Shown here one piece after another: positions 29,001 through 41,000 of a stretch of 64,000 nt of DNA. Each line of letters begins with the position of its first letter. Within the stretch, counting starts at the first letter, position 1. The notes under the pieces are model-generated. The model saw nothing but the letters and a program-made list of their open reading frames with translations, ran no database searches and was not told where the DNA came from. The translations under genes were made by a program, and so were the position numbers. Source of the DNA: Candidula unifasciata (Eukaryota > Mollusca > Gastropoda > Stylommatophora > Geomitridae); the NCBI GenBank assembly GCA_905116865.2, contig CAJHNH020007979.1, positions 152,001-216,000 of the forward strand, written 5' to 3'.

Positions 29001-32000
29001 CTTTACCAAACAGAACTCAGTAGGTAATGAGGTCAGTATCATGCACCTACCTTCGGAGAACATTTTCTGGTGTCAACTGTCAGGGGTCCTCCCGGTTATG
29101 GGACAGTTCAATATGATGATGATGAATCCTAAAGATAGACCCTGCGACCCATAGCTAAACTCAGTACCTGTATACACACTCATAAATGTGGGTTAGCTGA
29201 ACCAGGCTGGGTGAAACTCGGCGTGGCTTGTTCAAGGCCGGCGGATTTCATGTAAGCCTGACCGCCACATGGACAGTGCAAGGGTTAACCGTGCAAAGCA
29301 CAGTTGGGGACTCTCTTGGCTGAAGACTTGTGTTGTAGACATCATGTGTGACTGGACCGTTAGATTGTGATAGTTTCACTGACAGATCATATAGACTAGT
29401 GGAAATGTACCATTGTAGTTATTAGCTGTAATATGTACTGTTTGTGGTGTGATTAAATGTATTTAATGTTACAAAGTAGACAATATGTGTTTTAATTAGA
29501 TCTTAGTTTGCATTAGATTTAGCATAGTAGTTAGACTTTGTCAGTAGTTATAACTATTTACGATAAGCCAGACCATGCATTGTTCGTGGCGATAGCATCT
29601 GCCGACGCACGTCTGGCCCACATGTTGCGTGTGCCATAGTGTCTTTGGCATCGGGAGGCAGTGGGTTGAGTTAGCGCTGTACGAGAGTGTGGCAGTGACT
29701 CAGAGCTTATTTCATGAATGCCAAAATGCGTGTCAAGCATTTGTAAAGTTAGAAGCGGCCTTGTTTCAGAATAAGGAGCACTACCCCTTCTGAGGTGTAA
29801 GCCTACTAGTTAGTTTCTTTTCATAATAAAGTTTGTGTGTGTGCTTCAAACAGTGTTTGGCTTGGGTGTGTTTGTCAGCAGTGTTTTTCTGTAATTAGCC
29901 TGCAGCTTAGCCAATGGAATCGAAGCCTAGACATCCAGGTTTTTGACATCCACTTTATGACTCTAGAGCTATGTAAACAAATTCTTTCTCAAGCAATATT
30001 TGAAAATGGAATGTTAAATACGGCTATGACATGTGACATAATCTTCATACCTTAACAGATGTTTCTGGAAGATAGTGTGGGTTCCTCAATCCTGTAGTAA
30101 CATAGAACTTGAAATCGTTGGAGTACTCAATTGTTGAGTCCCCAAGTTTAATGCACAATGCACCTGCTTGCTTGAAAACTTGTTTTAGCAACAAAGGCTC
30201 CAAGAGAGGGTCTAACTCTTCCTGTATTCCTTCTAATAAGACCTAGACATATGTATATTAGGAACCACTGTAAAAGTAAGATCAAATATGACAGAGAACA
30301 TATGTTTTCCTTGAATAAACGTTTTTTATAATTCATATTTGTTCCATTACAAACGGTAAAACATGGGAACTTACTTCTTTTCATTTGCCTGGAAATGGGT
30401 TACATAGGTAATTGTGCGCCCTGCATGAAGTGCATTGCAGGTTTACAGATTCTCAAGACTATGTACAATTTGACATATAAATTTTTTTGAAGCAGGCATA
30501 CAACACATAATTCTGAGTGGTAGCTGGTAACAAGTGCTGCAGTCTGAGATGCTTGCCTCTAAATAAAACCAGTGCTGAACCTATCTTAATTTGTGTGTAC
30601 ATATGACTGCTTCCTCTCCTATGTTACATTCTGAGAACTGAAATAGTAATCTGTCTAATCTTATAGATAACAATTGCCATCTTTTGAGCATTTGACTTTG
30701 CAGGCAGGTTTATTGAATATACTATTTGGTTATATCTTTTTCTTCTTCTTTTCTTCCATCATTTACTTCATCAAAATGTTGAGGGAAGATGTAAGGATCC
30801 AATGCTTTGTATAAGTTGGTCTTCATTTCTTTAAGGCTTTCTTTGATGCCATCATTTGAACTCCTATGTGGTCTTCCCATTGCTCTGTGTCCATTTTATT
30901 TATTCAGCATGGATGTGGCTGCTGGTACCAATGGCATTCTTGTCAGATGACCGAACCATCTCATCTGTTTTTCTATTCCATTCCATCCTGTGCAAATATC
31001 ATGGGTGAAATCCAGTCCATCACCTTTGGCTTCTCTCATCAACACTGATCTTAGGGTTCTCTTGGATGTCCTTATTTCCTCAATGTCTCTATTTCCCATC
31101 TCAGTGCCTGTTTGGTCATTCTTCGTTTGTCTCTCTCTCACCAACTTCTCTGTTTCTTCTAAATGTTGATACTAGTGGTTGCCCAGACATTTCTCTTATT
31201 TCTTTAATCCTCTGGAATTTATCCACATTATATTCATAATTGTCCTCATTTTGTTCTCGAATCTATGTGACTTTTGCTCCATATCTTTATGGTTCTCCAA
31301 CTTTCATTGACATATGTTAAAAATGAAATAAGATTTGAATTGAAAATAGGCAACTTGGTTCTAAAAGATATAATTCAAAGTTCCATATTTTGTTTAAGCT
31401 TTTAAAAGCTGCTGATGCATTGCCAGTGAATTTTAATTTCCTTCTGTTTCCCTGACTATCATTATTATGACCTAAATATGTAAACTGATTTGTTACCTTT
31501 AGTTTCTTGTGTCTCTAGTGTTACCTCTGAATGAAATGTTATTGGCATCTTCAATTATTTGTCTCTTTATAGCAATGGCTATATCAAATCAGCAGTGATA
31601 TTTCTATCAAAGGAGCAATTTTCACAACCAAAGGAAAACTGGACAGGGAAATAAGCTTGAGATGTGCCAAAGCTAATCAAGTAATGGGGCAACTATCTCC
31701 CCTGTTGACATACAAGCAGATACCTCAGAGTACTAAGGTGAATCTCATCAGAACTATTTTTTGGCCAACACTATGCTATCAATGCCAAACGTGGACATTT
31801 ACATCCTCCAATCAACGTAAAATTGTGACAACAGAGATGGAATGCCTTAGAAGATCTCCGGGAGTTTCAAGGAAAGACAGAATACGAAATCAGACGAATG
31901 CTAGGAATAAAGCCAGTCTTATAGGTCATCAAAGAACAACAAATGAAGTGGTTTGGACACCTAACAAGAATGCCCTGGTACTATCTGCCACAGCGAGCCA

Positions 32001-35000
32001 CACTAAAGCTTTACAACGGGTTTAGAGCGAGTGGAAGACCTCGGAAAGGATGGAGTGATGGCATTAAGAACAAATTTACAAAAAATAAACATCAGTCTCA
32101 ATAGTGCTCTTGACAGAGCCCCGACACTTCGATGAGGTACAAGGCGGAAGAGAAGAAGAAGAAGAAGTGATATACCTCTGTAATGAGTGCAATCTTTCTT
32201 GCTGCCTTGGTGTTTTTCCATAACGGTACGATAAACTGAATTTGTTCATTTATCTTAATGAGTTCTACATTGGTGATTCTGTCATATCATTTTAGTTCTA
32301 TTTTGTGCAGGCACAATTTAATGAGTGTGTCTGAATAATGAGGTCACAAATAAATTTGTGCCTGTTTGCAAATTGTGACAGACTCAGCTCAATCAGCATT
32401 GTCCATGCATACTGTTATTGTCTCAGCATATAATTACATGTTGGGATCTCAGTGACAAAGTTATAAAACCATTTGCCTCTTGCTATGGAGATAGTAGAGT
32501 TGGTTTCAAACTCTGTCCTTTCATTTGTGAGTCTGGCTATTTCTGATATCCCTGGGGATCACCACTAGAACAATGGAGTTTCATGCTCTGTGTAACTCTT
32601 TGTGAGTGACCAGAGACAGATCAAACAATAAGTGTTAAATCTGCACAGTTTATTGATCCTTTCACTGCTAAAACATATTTTAAAGGAATGTGCAAGCCGC
32701 GGGAGCCGTGTTAGCGTAGTGAAAAGGAGGCTTGCTTTTAAATCCAGCTGCGACTCGCTGCAGCCAGGGTTGGTGTTCGAAACCGGGCGGTTCCCGGGGT
32801 TCACCCAGCTTTTAAAAAAGGGTACCAGAGTAACACTCTCTGGTAAATGGAGGAACGTCGCTGTAGCTACAGAGTTACGTGTGGACAGTGACACAGGCAG
32901 ACAGTTTCTCATCAGCTGTCCATACTGGTGGCAGAGCACTTACGGTTTATGACTGTGTGCAATGACACTGGTTCACATCTATCGACCTTACCTTATTTAA
33001 CTCTTTAAAGCCCAAACAACGGTGTGAGCGTAGTTTGAGAAGTTCCGTTCTGCCCAAATAACGGTGTCATCGTCAATCCTGTGTCTCTTACATTTTGCTT
33101 CGCACGCGCGTTCGTACTAGTTTTTAATGTTTGGAGGTACGAATAACCTATTCAGGGAAAGTCACTCTGCCGAAATCCTTTTAGTTTCATTTCTTGGACT
33201 AAACCACACGTGGATAATTTGAGAGAAAAAAACATCAAAATTTTTTTAACAGTTCATTTTCTAAGTTAGTTTTTAAGTGCACTGAATACCAATGTTCTAA
33301 CCACAAGAACAGGTCACAGAATGTGTCTTTCTGTGGCCAAAGCTCTGAAATTGTTTCAGTCAGATGTTTTTAATTGTGAAAATGATAATAAAAATTTAGA
33401 TTTTTCGGAAAGTGATTCGGACGGTGAATTTTCACCAGTGAATCTGAGCGATCAGCTGTTCGGAATCTAGCGATTCTGACGAGTTTATTACACAGACAAT
33501 GTCCCATACTACTGTATTTATTGTGTAAGAGAAGGAAAGTGCTCTAAACAAAGAGATAGTACAATACTATGGCTAAGCTAAATTCAAATCATCGCAGCTA
33601 CAGTCTGTAAATAACTGTACAAAGTGAATAGTAAATAGTGTGTGTGTGTTATGGCTCATTTTTTCTCTGAAATTTTTCTTAGCACTCGGTGGGAACTAAG
33701 AGCCCCTGAGTGATAAACTAACGCAGAAAATTATCATAACTTTAGAATATGTAAGGAAATTGAACAAACTTTGAAGATTTGTTCTCAAATTTGGAAATCT
33801 ACTATTCTTGTGGCTGCAAAACCATGGTAAGTGACAAATTTTATTGTGAAATGTTGTCCTTGTGAAATTAACCCCTGCTGAATTCTTCTTTTCCACTAAC
33901 TATAACAAAATCAAACAAACACTTATCATCAGATTCAGAATGTACACTCATTTCTCTTTTAAAAAATATGTACTGTTATAGGGATTAGAAGTATATTACA
34001 ATCTCTACAGCCTTTCTTGTACACCCACCCCTCTGCCATTTTTGTAAAGGGAAATTAATGTGGGCCAAGTCCGTCAAAATTCATGGGCCTGAAAGAGTTA
34101 AAGGAACTCAATGCATGCTGTTTGGATTTGTAATAACTTACATGGTTCACACATTCTCAATCAATCACACATTCATACCATTAATCTCCCATAAAGTGCT
34201 ACTGTCTAAAACCTTTTTTTTAATAATCATGTTAAAAGTTATTTTTCCCCGGGTTTAACTTAACATGACATTGAAACATGTTCTGTAGGTAGAGGCAGCT
34301 TGTCACACTTAACATGTCTACTAACAATTTATGATACAGTTTACGTTTATGGTCGTGTAAGCAAACAAACATAAGCAATATAAGTTTTTGAAAAAAATTG
34401 AAAGTGAAGGACCATTTTACTTTCCAAGGCTGGTCCCCACTCAAGGCTGGGTCAGCCTGGGAACCTAGGTCATTTCCAAAAAAGTCTGGCTCTGTCAAGA
34501 CTCAAACCCACAACATATACAATAATGACACCAATTAATTCAATTAATAATGCTGACATAGCAAAACACTTACAGGTGTACCAAACTGAATGCAGTTTTC
34601 CAGACTTCTTACAAAATCTCTGTCACTCAGTTTGACTGTGTGTAAATTATTTTGTTTTTCCATGTTTTTGATCCATTTATTTGCCTGTCCTTGTGGGTCT
34701 ATCATCAAGGGCCATCTATTAGAATTGCTGTAAAAATCAGCATATAGATAGTCTAAAGAAATATTTGGGGCTATAACAAGAAATTGAAATACATTTTTGT
34801 AGAATTTAAAAAAAATTAAGTATGCTACAAACTTTTAAATTTATGAATACAGTACTAAACAATTCATCATGTGTTTGGTGGTTCTAACCGATATAATATA
34901 CTGGTCTGAACTTTTTTTTTAAATATCCAATTTTATCAACTTGCCAACTGTGTTCCAGTTCTAAATTTAACTCCTATTCCATAGTGCTACCATTATAAAT

Positions 35001-38000
35001 CCAAAGAATGATTAGAACTTAACAGCTTCTATCACAGAATTAGTTAAAGACATGAAAGAATTAAAAATGAAATGCACAGCCACAATTGTCTTTTGCCTTC
35101 TAACCCCAGTGGAGCATAGGCCATCAACCTACTCACGCCAAGTCATTCTGTCCTTTGTCATTGCATGCAGCTCATGGCATGTCCTCCCCATCTTTTTAAT
35201 GTGCTAGCGGGAAGAGTAAATAGAGAATTAAGAAGTAGGATGAGAGGAAAATTGGGGTAATGGCAATAACTAGTTCCCCGCTGAACAGCAAAAACAGAAA
35301 AAGTACAGAAAAGACAAGGGTTCTTCTGAGCAAGGTCCGTAAAATATGTTCATAACCCTGGCATTGAAAATGTGAATGTTTTGCACAACAACTGACTACA
35401 CTATATAGTTAAGGTCTTAACAAATCATGTGCAGGAACTACAAGTTCTAATTTGAATCAAGCAAATGAATATAACCATCACATTTAACACCTGTTTATTT
35501 TCCTAAACATAAAAATTAAGTGCTCTGCAGATAAGACTATATTAACAACCGACATCGTGTCCATTTCATCAAATAAAAGGTGAAAATTCATTCCCAGCGA
35601 CTACAAATCAAATATCTCTGCTAAAGAAAAATGATTCAATAGGCGTTAGCCACCCGGCTATATTAACCTTACTCTTTAGCTCTCTTCTCCATGTGTTTTG
35701 GTCTGTCTTTATTTCTATACCCCTGTGGGCTCCAGTGCAAAGACAGTCTAGTTATAATGTTCTCAGGTTTTCTTAACGAATGTCCTATCCAGGGTCAGTG
35801 TCTTTTCTTCACCTCTTAGTCCACTGGAATTTGTTTAGTTTATACCAAAGCTCAACATTTGTGATTCTGTCATACAATTTAATTCACTCTGTTCTTTGCA
35901 AGCACTAGTTAATGAATGTTTGTAGTTTATTAGTAACTGTTTTAGTTGTTTCTCCAAGTTTCCATCCATATTACAGTACTGATTTGACATTAGAATTTTA
36001 AAAAATAATGTAATTTAGTATTAGTTATAATTTTTTTTCATCCCCACACATTTCCTAGTGCTATTTCCCCTCTTGCTTTTTGTATTTGTATTTTAATATT
36101 TCTATCAGTTCCCTCATCCTTACATTACTGCCAGCATGGGTATATGACTCAACATCTTGGAGTGGGATATCATAAAGAGAAACCGCACAGTGATTTAAAT
36201 GATTTATTATCATTATCTTAATTTTACCCTTATGGATTTTTAGACCTAGTTGTGATCTCGCATCAAGCATATTTATCTTGCATCTTATTCAAGCTGTTCT
36301 GTATGGATTCACTGAATTCTATTCCTGGTGTTAACAGTTACTGTCTTCTTTTGCAAGTAAAAATAAAGAGACAACATAAGAAACCCCTTTTGCACACCTG
36401 TCCTTTTTTAAAAAGTATGTGATAGCTTTCCCTCAAGAAGAGCTCAACATTTCATGTCTTTATATGTTGCTTTACCTAAGTTAATATTTTCTATGGAATC
36501 CCATAGTGCCCCATCAATTTCCATATTGATTATCTATCAATGCTGTCAAAAGCTTTTTCCTAATCTACGAATCCAATGTAAAGAGGTCATTTCAATTCCA
36601 TGCTTTGCTCTATTATTATACATAATAGGAGCTATATGATAAGTATATAATCTGTTTGGCAGAAAACCTGCAGGTTCATCTCTTAGCTTTATATCAATAG
36701 CACTTAATAAATTGTCCAGGAACTGACAGCAACATCATTTTTCTATAGTTTTCTCACTCCTGCAAATCACTTTTTTTTTTTTTTGGACAGTTTTGCAAGC
36801 TATTTTTTTCTCCAGTCTGCTGGTATTAATTCAGTCTCCCAGTATTAATATTGGCCTTTACTCTTTAAGGCACGAGCAACACTGTGAGTGTTGATTTAGA
36901 AGTTCCGATTTGCCCAAACAACACTGTCAGTGTGGATCATGTGTCCCGTACATTTGTGTGCGTTGCACACGGTATAGTATTCGTTTCTAATGTTCGGAAA
37001 TACCATGTCAGTATTCAGGGAAGTTTACCATAACGTTTCCCTTTAAATAAAAGTCTGTGTTCCAAAATACGTGGGCAGATTATCCGATTCACTGCTAGCG
37101 TCATTTTCAACAATGCATTTTCTAAGTTTGTTTTCAAGTGCCATGGATACCAACGTTCCAACCACAAGTACAGGTCACAAAATATATTTTTCAGAAAGTG
37201 ATTCAGACGGTAAATTCACGCCAACAGCAGCTGAGTGGTCAGCTGTTACTGAATCTAGTTCTAGCAGTTCTGATGAGTCTGACACAGAGAATGTTCCATT
37301 GCTACTATCTTTAGGGTGTATAAGAAGGAAAGTGCTCCTAAGAAATACAAAGACAGCACCAAACTATGGCTAAGCTACACTGAAATCATTGCAGCTACAT
37401 TGTGTATATAACCTAACAAAGTAAAGATTGTGTGTAATGAAAAAGTCCACTTTTCTGCGTTTCTTTCTTTGTTCAGCACTCTGTGAGAACTTAGAGCCTC
37501 TGAGTGCTAAAATAACCCAGAAACTTATCATAACTTTGCAATTTGTTAGGAAATTGCACAAACTTTAAAGTTTTGTTCTCAAATTTAGATATTCACTGCT
37601 CTTGTGGCTGCAAAACCATGGTAAGTGAAGAATATTTTCTTTGCAGAATTTTGTTGTGAAATAAGACATTCTGAATTCTTCTTTCCTACTAACTACAACA
37701 TTAAACACATACTTTTCTAAGGATTCACAATGTAGATTCATTTCTCTTTAAGAAAATATAGGGATTAGAAGTATATTAAATTCTCTATTGCCTTTTTTTG
37801 TACACCACTTCCTCTGCCATTTTTGTAAAAAGAAATTAATGTGAGCCAAGTCTGTCAAAATTCATCGGCCTAAAAGAGTTTATAGCTTCTGCTGGGATAC
37901 CATCTGGACCTGCAGCTTTTCCTTCCTTCAGATGACTGACAGCTTTTCTAATTTCCTCATTAGATGGCCTCTCATAATTGATATCCAGCTCCATTTTTAA

Positions 38001-41000
38001 AGTTTGGATATCTGGAAGGACCTCTGGGGCTGGTCTATTCAGAAGTATTTCAAAATATTTTGTCCATTTAATCATTAGTGTTGGCAAGTACCTTTTCGTG
38101 GCTATTTTTGATCGATCCAGCTGGCTGACTATATTTACCTACTAATTTGCTTGTGCTGTAAAGGTCTCTGAAGTTTCCTTTTGCTGCTGCTGACTCTGAT
38201 TCTTGTGCTAAGTCATATAAATATTCCTCTTTATTTGTCCTGTTCTTGCCCTCTAACCTGCCATTATTTCTCTTCTATGATATAATATAGGCTACATTCT
38301 GACATTACATAGCTCTGGAACTTGAAGTACAATTAAGAGAGATGATGCCTTACTACAAATTTTTTTTAAAAGTCTTAAAACGAATCTTTGTATCCATTAA
38401 AGAGGCAAACAGCGGGCATGGAGAGTAAGAAGCAACAACAAAATTCATAATCTGTTTAAATCACCACTGGTCACTGACATCATTAGAGCTAATAGACTGC
38501 AATGGTTGGGGCATATTGAGAGACTGTCAGATGACAGAAAAGTAAAAAAACTGTAAACACAAGGGAGCTGAATGGTCGTAGTCCACAAGGCAGTCAAAGA
38601 AGACGATGGAGGGATAATGTTCACACAGACCTGCAAACACTTGTTGTCACAAAATAGAAGGAGAAGACCAACTAGAGGGATGAGTGGAGGCGGGTGATAT
38701 CTGCAGCAAGGGCTCAGAATGCTGAAGAAGATGAAGACATCTGACATGCACAAACATTAAGCCACTGGGAAATTTATAAATGAGCGCTGAAAAAAGAACG
38801 GATGGTGTATGGGAAGATTCTATGAGATTATTATGAATCAATAAAGTTAAACAGAAATAAATAAAAAGACTGTGCAGGCACTTTTTTAGGCACGTTGCTG
38901 TAATAGACTTTTTATAGTGAATCCCGAGACATTTTGTTTGGGTACTCACACCATTTTTTTCCTGGGAAACCAAGCCCTGATTAGGATTATCTTATACATT
39001 AGAAATATAGAGTAAAATGGGCAGAAACTGAACAATGAATATAGAATGTACAGAAACAAGTATAAATGGATACATATTTCCTATACAACAATAACACAGA
39101 TAAAAAGATATGAAGTAAAGAAAGCAATAAATTCACTGTGATATTCCTAAATATAATATTTTTTTGAATTTCACATTTTTGCTCACAGCATAATATTAGT
39201 GTTATAAATATACCAATAAGTGACAATATACACTGTTTAGGGTAACAAACTCAAACTTCTTAAATTGACATACTGAATAATGTAAATGTGGAAAAGATCA
39301 TTTTCTGACCTGATAAATTACGTGAGACATCTTCTTCTTCTTCTTCAGCATTCTGAGCCCTTGAGGTTCATTGCTGCAGATATCACCTGCCTCCATTCAT
39401 CTCTCTGGTTGACCTTCTCTTTCCGGTTGGTGACACCAAGTGTTTGCAGGTCTTTCTGGATATTATCTCTCCATCGTCTTCTTGGTCTATGACCATTCAT
39501 CTCCCTCGTGTATACAGTTTTTACTTCTCTGTCATTCTTTCAATATGCCCCAACCATATCAGTCTATTTATGTAAGACATAAGACACACACACACACAAA
39601 TTATATTGAGACAACCATGTACTTTCAGTCAACTCTGATACAGATGATCCTCCTTGTTAATGGTGATGGAAAAAGTGTGAAAACTATAGGTTAGAAAAGT
39701 AATGAAAGGAAACAACATAATTATTTTTGTGTGCTTCAGATGACATTTATACCGACAAAGAGCTACATCATTAGTGTCCAAATAAAGTAAACAGGTAAAA
39801 ATTAATGTCTAGGATTTGATACAAACCTAATAATGATTCCATTTTCTACAGAGAAGCTATCAGTTGGCAAGCCTGCAATGTTCCAGGCCCGAATTTTAAC
39901 AGGGTCACCTAAAGTGTTAGTAAGAGTATAGTCATCAGAGCACTGGATGTGCATATCACGCACTGACTGCAGCCACTGCATAGATTGTTCCTGTGTTCAA
40001 TACAACAAAAAGTGTGATGCATTACTGGAAACATTTAATTATTGCAGAAATTTAAAAATGCATGATGTGATAACCTTCAAAAACTGAGTGAGATGTATAT
40101 GTTTATAACTTAATTTTAGTTGCAGAACGCCGTTAGAAAAACTTGTAAATATATTATTACAACTTAAACAACCTTAAAATTAAACTAAAGATCCTTTTTT
40201 ACGCCTTAGGTGCATCGGGCATATGGGAAGAGCACCCATATTTTTACAGACCAATCGGCACTAGGTGGGCAATATGTTCAGCAATACACCGGCCGTCTTT
40301 ACTTTCCCAGGACATACATCCAGGCACCCAATTATAGCTGGGTCAACCTGCGATGCCCCATACCATGATAACAATCCAAGCAGCCAGCAGTGAATTTTGA
40401 GTCGGGCTCGCAACGCCTAAGCCACAGACACCACAAAACAACATTTAAATAACAATAAATAAATATACATTTTAAAAGTGGTAATTTAGCTTTTCTCTAA
40501 GAATCTTCTGTATACACTTTCTTTACTAAATGAGATGAAATAAGACTACTTATGTTTATTTTTATCTCTTCTTCTCAAAGTTCATGCCGTGTGGTGTTTG
40601 TAGTCATGTCCATCCTCCACCTTTTGTTTCACATACTTTCAGTTAACTCTGATACAGATGATCCTCCATGCCATGACAAACTGTCCAATATCTTTTTTCT
40701 CGGTTTCCCTCTGCCTCTCCTCCCTTCCAACTTTCCTACTGTAATTATGTACTCCAGTTTTCTCCTTCTCATCACATGACCAAAGAATGTAGATTGTCTC
40801 TTTCTGATGTGGGAAATCAGTTCTCTTCGTGAGTCGGTTTCTTTCAAGACTTATTACTCTTTTTATCTGTCCAGGGTATTCTCATCATTCATCTATAAGA
40901 CATCTTTGCAGTCTCCAAATAAGTTTTCACTAATTTATCATGAATAACTTCTGTATATCAAGATATGATTTATATAGCTTTTAAGAATTCTTATTTCATC

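Noticed and set aside
29330..29860. Solo LTR
   Set aside because: AATAAA plus GT-rich tract is suggestive, but no TG/CA ends with a matching short duplication could be found.
37071..37373. 100-codon frame with Ser/Asp/Glu-rich sequence as a host acidic protein
   Set aside because: It lies inside a piggyBac-type element and equivalent peptides occur in two other copies, so it is a transposase N-terminal remnant.
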